From the NCBI GenBank assembly GCA_964617105.1, contig CAZTWC010000050.1, positions 1 to 18,097 on the forward strand: a stretch of DNA of 18,097 bases, in the 5' to 3' direction. Positions within the stretch are counted from its first letter, which is position 1. The number at the start of each line of letters is the position of its first letter. The notes under the pieces are model-generated. The model worked only from the letters and a program-made list of their open reading frames with translations, was not told the DNA's origin and made no database searches. The stretch is from CAZTWC01 sp964617105 [NCBI: uncultured Myxococcia bacterium]. GTDB lineage: Bacteria > CAZTWC01. A program made the position numbers and the translations under genes. Below, piece by piece: positions 10,691 through 18,097 of this stretch.

Positions 10691-12192
10691 AAATCACCTT
10701 CCAGGTAACGATCTTTGGCTATGCCGTATCTTTTCAGAATAGTCTGGTTTGATTGCTTAACTTTTTCTACATCCAGGATTATAGGTGGCGTCCTCCCCTC
10801 GAACTCAATAACATGGAAAGAACCCTTAGGTTTTTCCAGTGCCTCCACCAGTTTGCTAAAAGAGTTTATCTCTTGGCCATTGGCTTTAGCCACCACCGCG
10901 TTTTCCCGTCCGGTAATATATGTATTAATATTGTGAGGAAGTCTTCTGGACATCACCACCACGTCTTTAAATCGTTGGTGGAGTTGATCGGAATAGAAAT
11001 GATCAAAATAGTATAGAATACGGGCATAATTTGGATCCCACAGGTTGTAGCCTCTTTTTAGAGTATTCAGGTAACCTTTGGTCAGGGAGATGAAGACCAG
11101 CCCGGCAAAAATAAAATAGCGAGGCCTCTGCTGGTAAGTGTTTCTCTGTTTTAGACTGAAGCGGGGCGGGAAGAGGCTGAAGGATTGACTAAACTTTTTT
11201 CCTTTCCTGATTCCATCAAATTTTACCTGGTTGCCAGAGAGTTTTCTCTCAATAATTTCATCGAAACGCATGTTACTGCCGTTTTTGTATTTTATAGAGC
11301 CATCGTTGGCAATAGGATGGCCATCGATATGGGTGATCAGGTCGTGGGGCATGAGATACTGGTGGGTATCAACATTGTAGAGGAAATCCATCAGCAAGAT
11401 ACCGTTTTGGCTGTTGCTGGCGTCAATCCATTTTTTTAGGCCCTGATTACGTAGAATATCTGGCAGCCAGACTATACCCAACTCTACGTACCCATCGTAT
11501 TTGCCATCCTCGATATCGGTTAAAAATCTCTTTACCACAGTAGTGGGGATCACATAGCCCAGGTTTTCGGCTCCGGGCAGGTTTTGAAAAGCCACCCCCA
11601 CTACCTTATTGTGTTGGATCACTGGACCGCCGCTGTTGCCCGGGTTAATGGCGGCGTCGGTCTGGATGGTCAAGTGGGCGTCCCAGCCGGAATGGTAAAA
11701 AGTGTTGTTCTCTATGCGGGAAACCACTCCTCTGGTGATGGAAAGGCGACTGCCGCCAATAGGATAGCCTACAGTGATAACCTCGGTGTTGAGTTCCGGT
11801 AGGTCACCCAACTGCAGCGGAGAGGCTCCTTTAAAATAGTCTTTTTCCTCAACTTTGATCAGAGCCAGGTCGCAGTCGTGGGCCAAATGGACCACTTTTG
11901 CCTTTACTTTTTTAGGGTTGTCATCACTGTGGACCAGAATATAATGGCCGTCTGAAACCACATGGGCATTAGTTATGATATGGTTATTGCCGATATAAAA
12001 CCCGGTGCCGCCCACCTTTTGTTCCACTTTCATTTTCCAGGGGCTATGGAAATCTGGCTGTTGCAGCACCGTGTATATTTTCACCACCGATGGCTTGATG
12101 CGCAATATCTCCTCCTGGGCAGACAAGGGAAAACCGGTAAGAAAAATGAGTAGAGAGCAAATTAAACTCCCAAAAACAATTTTCAGGTTCAT
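10687..12192 (-). CDS. HtrA-family periplasmic serine protease, DEG9-like
   Basis: 501 residues with a Sec signal peptide (residues 4-20 hydrophobic, likely cleavage at LSA-QEE, about 25). A chymotrypsin-like domain at about 30-230 has the full triad: His77 in TNAHVV, Asp108 in CDLALIKV and Ser187 in INPGNSGGPV. A PDZ domain follows at about 236-340 (GILLMDFLYNV, MPHDLITHIDGHPI). The C-terminal domain (about 355-501) contains RYFIFAGLVFISLTKGYL, VVVMSRRLPHNINTYITG and ANGQEINSFSKLVEAL, which I recognise from the plant DEG9/DEG10 group rather than from DegP/DegS, so this is a DEG9-like bacterial protease. Expected role: degradation or processing of misfolded envelope proteins. The ATG lies 1 bp after the preceding PLP-enzyme stop, with a GGGGAG site inside that gene's last codons, and its own stop overlaps the next start. 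Confidence 0.93.
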   Translation of the reverse strand: MNLKIVFGSLICSLLIFLTGFPLSAQEEILRIKPSVVKIYTVLQQPDFHSPWKMKVEQKVGGTGFYIGNNHIITNAHVVSDGHYILVHSDDNPKKVKAKVVHLAHDCDLALIKVEEKDYFKGASPLQLGDLPELNTEVITVGYPIGGSRLSITRGVVSRIENNTFYHSGWDAHLTIQTDAAINPGNSGGPVIQHNKVVGVAFQNLPGAENLGYVIPTTVVKRFLTDIEDGKYDGYVELGIVWLPDILRNQGLKKWIDASNSQNGILLMDFLYNVDTHQYLMPHDLITHIDGHPIANDGSIKYKNGSNMRFDEIIERKLSGNQVKFDGIRKGKKFSQSFSLFPPRFSLKQRNTYQQRPRYFIFAGLVFISLTKGYLNTLKRGYNLWDPNYARILYYFDHFYSDQLHQRFKDVVVMSRRLPHNINTYITGRENAVVAKANGQEINSFSKLVEALEKPKGSFHVIEFEGRTPPIILDVEKVKQSNQTILKRYGIAKDRYLEGDL

Positions 12193-12193
12193 G

Positions 12194-13543
12194 TTATTTT
12201 CTCCCCATCTGAAGGCCCACGTATTCTAAGGCTTTATACATATCCACTAACAGGTCTTTGCTTTCTTCTATACCAACTGAGAACCTGATCAATCCGCGGG
12301 GGATCCCTTTAAGTTCCCGTTCCTGGGCAGACATGGCCGAGTGGGTGCCACTGTTGGGGTCTTCTACCAGGGTACCGATATAGCCCAGGCTGACAGCGGA
12401 GATATAGATGGATGATTTTTCTGCCAAGAAATTAATCAGCAGGTGACCTGCCTTCTCGCGCTCTTCATCGTTTTGACCTGTCATCACCACAGAGATCATA
12501 TGACCGGGGGCGAATTCGCCGTGCCAGTCGCGCAGGATTTTTTTGGCCAGGTCATGTTGTTTAAAGGATGGTAGCCCGGGATAGATAGTCTCCTGTACCG
12601 CTGGATGTTCTTCAAGCAGTTGGGCCAGAAGGGCGGCGTTTTCTTGCATCTTGCGCACTCTAAGGGCCAGGGTTTTAATTGACTTGGTGAGCAGAGAGTG
12701 GAGATCAAAGCCGCTGCAAGTGCCGCCGGTATCTTTGCGGAACAGGAACAGAGATTTCCAGTATTTCCAGGGGACAATGGCTACACCGCCCAGCCCGGAG
12801 GCAAAACCGTTAAGCCCCTTGGTAGTGCTGTGCAAGACGATCATATCTTCCAGAGGGGCTCCTATTTTTAAGGGGTTACAGCAATAGGGCGTAGCAAAGG
12901 TGTTGTCCACTATCAAGGTAATCCTCTCCTCTGGGTTCCGTGACTGGTTTTCTTCCCGGAGCATCTCTTTTAGCGCCTCGATATCCACTATTCTAAGAGA
13001 AGGATTAGCCAGGGTTTCAAAATATACCACTCTGGTTTGACGGTTGAATAACTCCTTGATTTTTAACGGATCCTGGCTCAGATCCACAAAATGGACTTTT
13101 AGCCCAAGGTTACGGAAAACACCGGTAAAAAGATTGTCTGTGCAACCGTAGACCGGCACGCCAATAATAAACTCGGCATTCTTGTGGGCTCTAAACAAGG
13201 TGCAGGCCCGGATGGCGCTCATGCCATCGGCGAACATCAATCCCACATCACCACCTTCCAGGGTTGCCAGCGCCTTACCGGTCATCAACTCCAGAGGGGT
13301 GCCTAGCCTGGGATAGATATTGGCGGCTCCTCTGGGGATCTTTTTCTCCCTCTCCGGATCAGCATTGACCAGAGAGGCAAAACTGTCGGCCAAATCTTCG
13401 CAATCCTTTGATTGAAAAATAGAGGAAGTTACGATATCCGGCACCAGAGGACCAGCTCCCTGAGGATCTGTCATATGGATCAATAGCGATTCGGTGCTGT
13501 ATTTATGACCTTCGGCTATTTTAGCGATTTCTGTTAACTTCAT
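12194..13543 (-). CDS. Cys/Met metabolism PLP enzyme, methionine gamma-lyase-like
   Basis: 449-residue cytoplasmic member of the transsulfuration (cystathionine gamma-synthase) fold family. Signatures: IYPRLGTP (76-83), MFADGMSAI (103-111), VVYFETLANPSLRIVDI (172-188), VDNTFATPY (212-220), the PLP lysine Lys242 in HSTTKGLNG, and the substrate-carboxylate Arg420 in LIRFSVGIE. Usual members have about 390-400 residues; the extra length is an N-terminal extension plus insertions around 60-75 and 198-207, as in a long cystathionine gamma-synthase-like subfamily. The residues discussed for methionine gamma-lyase seem present: Tyr132 and Cys134 in YGCT (most relatives have YGGT), and Lys270-Asp271. 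That favours release of methanethiol, ammonia and 2-oxobutyrate from methionine, but gamma-synthase or sulfhydrylase activity is possible. An AAGGAA site precedes the ATG. It sits 34 bp after the response regulator and 1 bp before the protease. Confidence 0.88.
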   Translation of the reverse strand: MKLTEIAKIAEGHKYSTESLLIHMTDPQGAGPLVPDIVTSSIFQSKDCEDLADSFASLVNADPEREKKIPRGAANIYPRLGTPLELMTGKALATLEGGDVGLMFADGMSAIRACTLFRAHKNAEFIIGVPVYGCTDNLFTGVFRNLGLKVHFVDLSQDPLKIKELFNRQTRVVYFETLANPSLRIVDIEALKEMLREENQSRNPEERITLIVDNTFATPYCCNPLKIGAPLEDMIVLHSTTKGLNGFASGLGGVAIVPWKYWKSLFLFRKDTGGTCSGFDLHSLLTKSIKTLALRVRKMQENAALLAQLLEEHPAVQETIYPGLPSFKQHDLAKKILRDWHGEFAPGHMISVVMTGQNDEEREKAGHLLINFLAEKSSIYISAVSLGYIGTLVEDPNSGTHSAMSAQERELKGIPRGLIRFSVGIEESKDLLVDMYKALEYVGLQMGRK

Positions 13544-13559
13544 AGGAATTATTCCTTAT

Positions 13560-13583
13560 AACTAAATAACTAAATAACTAAAA
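13560..13583 (-). repeat. Three tandem copies of an 8-bp unit at the response-regulator stop
   Basis: AACTAAAT repeated three times on the plus strand (last copy ends in A instead of T). On the minus strand each unit supplies a TAG; because 8 is not a multiple of 3, the three TAGs fall in all three frames. It includes the stop codon of the response regulator and occupies most of the 34-bp gap to the PLP-enzyme gene. Confidence 0.7.
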
Positions 13584-14042
13584 ATAGATGGGTAGATCTT
13601 CCCGAAGGAGACCGCAGTCAATCAGGTATTTCCGGGCGCCTTCCATTATTATTTCAGTTAGTTCTTTATTGTTCCAGGGTTTGGTTACATATTTGTAGAG
13701 CAATTGTTCGTTCACCGCGGTAATTACCGCTTCGATATCGCTGTACCCGGTAATCAGAATACGGATAGTGTTGGGCTCCAATTTTTTAATTTCGGAGATC
13801 AGTTCAATACCGGTAATATCCGGCATCCGCTGGTCAGAGAGGATCAGTTGGGGCCGGTGTTTATTAAACAACTCCATGGCTTCCTCTCCCGAGTTGGCAG
13901 TATAGACTTTTAGTTGGTTTTTAAAGAGTTCGCCCAAAGATTCCAGTATGGCTTCCTCATCGTCAACGATCAGCAGTCCCAGGTCGCTGATCTTATTTTT
14001 CAGTTCCTGGTCCTCTTTCTTTCTATCTTTCCACCCGCTCAT
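13578..14042 (-). CDS. Single-domain response regulator (CheY-like receiver)
   Basis: 154 residues from the ATG at 14042, chosen because AAGGAGG lies 6 bases upstream; the open frame extends 21 codons further but reads through non-coding leader. A charged N-terminal tail (1-19) precedes one receiver domain: acidic pair Asp27-Asp28 in IVDDEE, phosphoacceptor Asp70 in LSDQRMPDITG, Thr98 in ITGYSD and Lys121 in YVTKPWN. The DQRMP...ITGYSD...YVTKPW wording is typical of receivers attached to HD-GYP or histidine kinase outputs, but here no output domain follows and the C-terminus ends after a short helix. It therefore probably signals by protein contact or phosphotransfer. No histidine kinase is in the window. 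It is the first gene of the operon leading to the PLP enzyme and the two HtrA-like proteins. Confidence 0.92.
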   Translation of the reverse strand: MSGWKDRKKEDQELKNKISDLGLLIVDDEEAILESLGELFKNQLKVYTANSGEEAMELFNKHRPQLILSDQRMPDITGIELISEIKKLEPNTIRILITGYSDIEAVITAVNEQLLYKYVTKPWNNKELTEIIMEGARKYLIDCGLLREDLPIYF

Positions 14043-14302
14043 GATATGCCTCCTTGATTTAGTTACTATCCTAAAGTGATCTCTCGGACAGGAACTAGTT
14101 AGCAAGTGTTAAAAGAGAAACTTATCTCATCTATAGTTAAATTTCAACTGTTATGAGTAATCTTAAAGGTTTGCTCGAAGGAGATTTTTACTAGACAGTG
14201 ATTACCAGTTGCTTCTGATCTGTTGACAATAAAAAAGTGATTGCCAAACCGGTCTATTGTTTATAGTATTTTAAAAATGACTTTTAGAAGGTGAGGTAAA
14301 TT
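14043..14302. other. Divergent spacer between response regulator and hutU
   Basis: 260-bp AT-rich region with no supported gene. It holds the strong AAGGAGG site of the response regulator (14049-14055), a 14-base sequence (14084-14097) matching the start of the 9102-9156 element in inverted orientation with one mismatch, two near-identical 11-mers AGTGATTRCCA (14197-14207 and 14236-14246) and a probable hutU promoter near 14241-14269. I found no convincing promoter toward the response regulator. Confidence 0.6.
14241..14269 (+). promoter_or_regulatory. Candidate hutU promoter with a direct repeat over the -35
   Basis: TTGCCA (14241-14246, 5 of 6 to -35) followed after 17 bp by TAGTAT (14264-14269, 4 of 6) or after 15 bp by TATAGT. 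The -35 is the end of an AGTGATTGCCA motif whose near copy AGTGATTACCA lies 39 bp upstream, an arrangement that could be an operator. A TTGACA at 14223-14228 has no -10 at proper spacing. Confidence 0.4.
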
Positions 14303-15955
14303 ATGAGCAGAACCATTAAAGCGCCCACTGGGCCGAATATTAGTTGCAAAGGATGGATCCAGGAAGCAGCCATGCGAATGCTGATGAATAATTTGGATCC
14401 AGAGGTGGCTGAGAATCCGGATGAGTTGGTAGTTTATGGCGGCAGTGGCAAGGCGGCCAGGAATTGGCAGGCTTTTGACCAGATAGTGCATAGTCTTAAG
14501 AAATTAGAGGAAGATCAGACTCTGCTTATACAGTCGGGAAAACCGGTGGGCGTGATCCAGTCACACCCTTTCGCACCCCGGGTGATAATTGCTAATGCCT
14601 TGCTGGTGCCGGCCTGGGCTACCTGGGAGAAGTTCAGGGAATTGGAGCGGCAGGGTTTGACCATGTACGGTCAAATGACGGCTGGTTCCTGGATCTACAT
14701 CGGCAGCCAAGGTATTCTGCAGGGTACCTATGAAACCTTTGTAGAAGCTGGACGCCAGCATTTTCAGGGCGATTTACGGGGCAAGTTTATCCTCTCTGCC
14801 GGTTTGGGCGGCATGGGCGGCGCCCAACCATTGAGCGCCACCATGGCAGAAGCGGTTTTTTTGGGGGTGGAAGTCAATCCTCAGCGGATAGAAAAACGTA
14901 TTCAAACCGGATACTGCATGAAGTCTACCGATAACCTGGATCAGGCTCTGGACTGGGTGATGCAGGCCAAAAAAGACAAAAAGCCGCTTTCGGTGGGGCT
15001 GTTGGCCAATGCTGCTGATATCTATCCCGAATTGGTCCGGCGCCAGGTGATTCCCGATATAGTTACCGACCAGACTTCATCTCACGATATGCTAAACGGC
15101 TATATTCCCTCAGGATTGGATGTAGAGCAGGCGGCACAGTTACGGCAGAGCGATTCTGATGAATATCTAAAGCGGGCTTTCCAATCGGTGGCTGTTCATG
15201 TGCAGGCTATGTTGGATCTGCAAAAGGCGGGAGCTGTGGTTTTTGATTATGGCAACAATATCAGAACTATGGCCCAGAAGGCCGGAGTAGAGAACGCCTT
15301 TGATTTTCCCGGATTTGTTCCCGCCTTTATAAGGCCGCTCTTTTGCCAGGGCAAAGGACCTTTCCGTTGGGCTGCTCTATCTGGTGATCCAGAGGATATT
15401 TTTCAGACTGACCGGGCAATTAAGGAACTGTTTCCCCAGGACAAGTCTTTGCTTCATTGGCTGGAGATGGCCCAAAAGCAGGTTCACTTTCAGGGACTGC
15501 CTTGCCGGATATGTTGGCTGGGCTATGGTGATCGGGTCAAAGCCGGATTGAAATTCAATCAGATGGTAAAAAGTGGCCAGTTGAAAGCACCCATTGTCAT
15601 TGGCCGTGACCACCTGGACACCGGATCGGTGGCTTCTCCCTATCGGGAAACCGAGTCCATGAAAGATGGCTCAGACGCCATTGCCGATTGGCCGGTATTA
15701 AATGCTCTAATCAATGCAGTCAATGGCGCTTCCTGGGTATCGGTTCACCACGGCGGCGGGGTGGGTATTGGATATGCTCTGCACGCCGGTATGGTGGTGG
15801 TGGCAGATGGCAGCGAATTGAGCGAACAAAAATTGAGTTTAGTGCTCCAGAGCGATCCTGGAACCGGTATTATCAGGCATCACGATGCTGGATATCAGGA
15901 TGCCACCCAGGTGGCTACTGAAAAGGGAGTGTTAATTCCTGGTTTGAATTATTAA
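14303..15955 (+). CDS. hutU: Urocanate hydratase (urocanase)
   Basis: Cytoplasmic NAD-dependent enzyme adding water to urocanate to give 4-imidazolone-5-propionate, the second step of histidine degradation. 550 residues, near the family norm of about 555. Conserved features: [12 protein letters not shown] (44-55), [21 protein letters not shown] (from about 125), the NAD-binding glycine-rich [17 protein letters not shown] (168-183), [16 protein letters not shown], the reactive cysteine region [13 protein letters not shown] with Cys404 matching the catalytic Cys of Pseudomonas urocanase, [18 protein letters not shown] and [19 protein letters not shown]. The ATG has a GTGAGGT ribosome binding site. 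hutI follows closely on the same strand, forming an operon; no histidase (hutH) is in the window. Confidence 0.97.
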   Translation: MSRTIKAPTGPNISCKGWIQEAAMRMLMNNLDPEVAENPDELVVYGGSGKAARNWQAFDQIVHSLKKLEEDQTLLIQSGKPVGVIQSHPFAPRVIIANALLVPAWATWEKFRELERQGLTMYGQMTAGSWIYIGSQGILQGTYETFVEAGRQHFQGDLRGKFILSAGLGGMGGAQPLSATMAEAVFLGVEVNPQRIEKRIQTGYCMKSTDNLDQALDWVMQAKKDKKPLSVGLLANAADIYPELVRRQVIPDIVTDQTSSHDMLNGYIPSGLDVEQAAQLRQSDSDEYLKRAFQSVAVHVQAMLDLQKAGAVVFDYGNNIRTMAQKAGVENAFDFPGFVPAFIRPLFCQGKGPFRWAALSGDPEDIFQTDRAIKELFPQDKSLLHWLEMAQKQVHFQGLPCRICWLGYGDRVKAGLKFNQMVKSGQLKAPIVIGRDHLDTGSVASPYRETESMKDGSDAIADWPVLNALINAVNGASWVSVHHGGGVGIGYALHAGMVVVADGSELSEQKLSLVLQSDPGTGIIRHHDAGYQDATQVATEKGVLIPGLNY

Positions 15956-15981
15956 TAACAGTGGATGGAAATATAAAGACT

Positions 15982-17310
15982 ATGTATACAGAAAATGATG
16001 GTAGATTTAACGGTATTATTTTTCGTCATGTGCGGCAGATGCTCTCCTTTTCTCAGGTCAAAAGTGGCATAACTGATGGCAGTCACAAAGATGCAGTGAT
16101 TGAAGACGCGGCCCTGGTGACCGAGAAAGACCGGATTGCCTGGCTGGGAAAAGATAGTGACCTGCCTCAGCAGTATCTGGACCAGGAAGATGGATATCTG
16201 CAAATGGATGCCAGCGGTCACGTTTTAATGCCAGGCCTGGTTGATTGTCACACCCATCTGGTTTTTGGCGGTTTTCGTGAGCAGGAGTTTCAGATGCGGG
16301 TGGAGGGGAAAAGTTATCAGGAGATCGCCCAGGCCGGAGGCGGCATCTTGTCTACAGTAGAGGCTACCCGTGGTTCAGGCAAGGAGGAGTTGGTAAATAA
16401 AGCCCTCCTCTTTTTGGATCGGATGATGGAGTTAGGCGTAACCACTGTGGAGATCAAAAGCGGCTATGGCCTCGATTGGGCCACGGAAAACAAAATGCTG
16501 GAGGTGATTGCTGCATTGAGCCAGCTGCATACCTTAAAAGTGGTGCCCACTTTTTTAGTGCATACGGTTCCCAAAGAGATGAGTAATAAACGGGCCGTTT
16601 ATTTGGAGATGGTTAAGGAGCAGTTTTTACCACAAGTGATGGAGAGTAATCTGGCCCAAATTTGTGATATTTTTTGTGACCAGATCGCTTTCAGTGCTGC
16701 AGAGAGCCAGGATATTCTGTTGCGTGCTCAGGAACTTGGTTTTAAGATCAAAGTTCATGCCGAACAACTTACCAACTCTGGGGGCAGCCTGCTGGCCGCC
16801 AAATTTAAAGCCTTATCCGCGGATCATCTAGAGATGATTGACCAGCAAGGGATAGAAGCCCTGGCCGAAGCCGGGACAACTGCGGTGGTGTTACCAGGCT
16901 GTAACCTGTTTTTGAACCAGGAGTTTAAGACTCCGGTAAAACAGTTGCTGAAATCTGGAGTGACCTTGGCTATTGCTACCGACTTCAACCCTGGATCCTG
17001 CATGTGCTACCACTTGCCTATGATGGCCAGTCTGGCCTCCATCAAGTATGGTCTTTCACCTTATCAGGTACTGCAGGCCATAACCTGGGGCGGTGCCAAA
17101 GCTTTGGGGAGGGATGGGGATATAGGTTCTCTTGAAAAAGGAAAGCGGGCCGATCTGGCTCTTTTTCATATTCCCGATTACCGGCATTTGGTCTACCACT
17201 TGTGCGGAGTAAAAGCGGCAGCCGTAGTAACCGGCGGCCGGCTGATCAAAAGTGACGATTTTTGTCCTGAGCAACACCAGGAAGTGGACCTGGTAAAAGT
17301 CTACATTTGA
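15982..17310 (+). CDS. hutI: Imidazolonepropionase
   Basis: Amidohydrolase-fold metalloenzyme hydrolysing imidazolonepropionate to N-formimino-L-glutamate, the third step of histidine degradation. From the ATG at 15982 it has 442 residues, somewhat longer than the usual 405-420. A GTG at 15961 would add seven residues but lacks any Shine-Dalgarno; the ATG has a GGATGGAA stretch 11 bases upstream, a weak site. Features (numbered from the ATG): metal-binding HTH in VDCHTHLVFGGFREQEF (His90, His92), ELGVTTVEIKSGYGL, KVHAEQLTNSGG (metal His259), SADHLE (His282) and the metal Asp334 in IATDFNPGSCMC. Extra residues occur at the N-terminus (about 25-40, HKDAVIED region) and the C-terminal tail. It lies 26 bp after hutU (5 bp if the GTG is used) and converges with the efflux gene. 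Confidence 0.95.
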   Translation: MYTENDGRFNGIIFRHVRQMLSFSQVKSGITDGSHKDAVIEDAALVTEKDRIAWLGKDSDLPQQYLDQEDGYLQMDASGHVLMPGLVDCHTHLVFGGFREQEFQMRVEGKSYQEIAQAGGGILSTVEATRGSGKEELVNKALLFLDRMMELGVTTVEIKSGYGLDWATENKMLEVIAALSQLHTLKVVPTFLVHTVPKEMSNKRAVYLEMVKEQFLPQVMESNLAQICDIFCDQIAFSAAESQDILLRAQELGFKIKVHAEQLTNSGGSLLAAKFKALSADHLEMIDQQGIEALAEAGTTAVVLPGCNLFLNQEFKTPVKQLLKSGVTLAIATDFNPGSCMCYHLPMMASLASIKYGLSPYQVLQAITWGGAKALGRDGDIGSLEKGKRADLALFHIPDYRHLVYHLCGVKAAAVVTGGRLIKSDDFCPEQHQEVDLVKVYI

Positions 17311-17350
17311 GCGAAATATAGTAACCGGAGTCAATATGCCGGGAATTCTT

Positions 17351-18097
17351 TTACCGATTCGCCCCGCTAACCATTTTTAACTTCTCCAGTTGCATGGCCA
17401 GCATCAGTTCCCGGGCCATGCGGTAGAGGCGGGCGTTGGCCAGGTTGGTCATGGCATCCAATACCTGCAGGTTGTCGGTTAAGCCGGTTTCGTAGAGCAA
17501 TTCTGCATTTTCAACCACCCGATCGGCAATATCCTCTTGTTTGGCCGCCACTTCTATACTTTTTTGCAGGGTTTCGATATTGATATAGACTTCAGTTACC
17601 TGGTAATGGATATTTTCCTCCAACTCCTGTATAGCCAGTTTGGCCTGCCTAAGACCGCTTTGTTTTTCTTTAAGTTCGATTTCGCGCAGGCCGCCGTCCC
17701 AAATTCTCCAGGAGAGGTTAATCATGGCGGTGATGATAAAGTTGTCACTGGAAAAACCGCTGGACTCGGTGGCGGTAATAGAGGCAGAAGTTCCTATTAC
17801 CGGCAGGTATTGATAGTAGACATCGGTTATCATTTTTCCGGCCAGAGCCTTTTGATGGCGGGCCGTAAGGAGATCTTTTCGCTGCTTGAGGGCCTTTGAT
17901 GCCAGGGCTTTCGGCTCTACAAGGGGGATTTTTGTTGGTTTTGGCTCCCTGATATCAACAATTTTATGATTACCTGTGATTTGCCGCAAAGATTGAAGGG
18001 CCAGTGAGAGACTCTCTTTGGCGGTTAATATGGCGCTTTTTTGAGCCTGAACCGCTGCTTCGGCCCGCAAAACATCCACCACTGAAACACTGCCGTG
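17351..18097 (-). CDS. Outer-membrane efflux protein, TolC family (3' part only)
   Basis: The reading frame is open to the window edge, so the N-terminal part of the gene lies beyond 18097; 248 residues are visible of an expected 420-480. The visible part matches the second half of TolC-like proteins: VVDVLRAEAAVQAQKSAILTAKE opening a long amphipathic helix, LASKALKQRKDLLTARHQ (the typical ALxxRPDL-like motif), the strand region YLPVIGTSASITATES with SWRIWDGG (the usual LxxPLFDGG), and the final coiled helices ending ETGLTDNLQVLDAMTNLANARLYRMARE. It would form an outer-membrane channel for a tripartite efflux or type I export system. The inner-membrane and adaptor genes are not visible. A GTG at 18082 could be mistaken for a start, but the frame continues in family-like sequence upstream of it. 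Confidence 0.9.
   Translation of the reverse strand, partial: HGSVSVVDVLRAEAAVQAQKSAILTAKESLSLALQSLRQITGNHKIVDIREPKPTKIPLVEPKALASKALKQRKDLLTARHQKALAGKMITDVYYQYLPVIGTSASITATESSGFSSDNFIITAMINLSWRIWDGGLREIELKEKQSGLRQAKLAIQELEENIHYQVTEVYINIETLQKSIEVAAKQEDIADRVVENAELLYETGLTDNLQVLDAMTNLANARLYRMARELMLAMQLEKLKMVSGANR

Noticed and set aside
14043-14105. 21-codon N-terminal extension of the response regulator
   Set aside because: The consensus AAGGAGG is placed for the internal ATG at 14042, and the extension includes the shared intergenic motif.
14223-14228. Perfect TTGACA upstream of hutU
   Set aside because: No acceptable -10 at 16-18 bp; the TTGCCA 18 bp further on fits better.
17311-17350. Bidirectional terminator between hutI and the efflux gene
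   Set aside because: Only CCGG/CCGG with a 10-base loop and a short TTTT; no convincing stem.
18080-18082. GTG as a start for the TolC-like gene
   Set aside because: The frame continues to the window edge with family-like sequence and the protein would lack half its fold; it is a partial gene.

Overview
The window reads as ordinary chromosome from a Gram-negative bacterium of moderate GC (roughly 45-50% by eye), densely packed with genes in short operons. Gram-negative character is supported by a TolC-type outer-membrane efflux protein, signal-peptide-bearing HtrA-family proteins and Tad/Flp-type secretion genes. GyrB is the long form with an insert in its C-terminal half, as in proteobacteria and relatives. 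From memory, a hemL next to an atpZ-like gene recalls Desulfuromonadales-type delta-proteobacteria (Desulfobacterota), but I cannot assign a phylum with confidence.

Layout, minus strand 13-5466: cpaB, tadB, tadC, a membrane-anchored FHA-domain protein, hemL and an AtpZ-like ATP synthase accessory protein, all co-oriented with short gaps or overlaps. The first four look like part of a Tad (tight adherence) pilus or secretion machine, although the ATPase, secretin, pilin and prepilin peptidase are not in the window. HemL makes 5-aminolevulinate for tetrapyrroles; AtpZ probably belongs to an ATP synthase operon continuing past base 1.

A 250-bp divergent spacer (5467-5716) carries a good sigma70-type promoter candidate for gyrB, which is followed 23 bp later by a tandem-domain universal stress protein. 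Between usp and the next, convergent operon lies a small structured element (9102-9156). Part of its sequence recurs, inverted, near 14090.

Minus strand 9158-14042 is a compact operon in transcription order: a single-domain response regulator, a Cys/Met-metabolism PLP enzyme (methionine gamma-lyase-like residues), an HtrA/DEG9-like periplasmic serine protease with an intact triad, and a paralogue with the same architecture whose catalytic His is lost and whose oxyanion loop is altered. The last three genes are translationally coupled or nearly so. This protease/pseudoprotease pair is the most interesting content of the window.

Plus strand 14303-17310 is a histidine-degradation pair, hutU-hutI, without hutH in view. 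The window ends in the 3' part of a convergent TolC-family gene. I saw no tRNA, rRNA, CRISPR array, insertion sequence or prophage.
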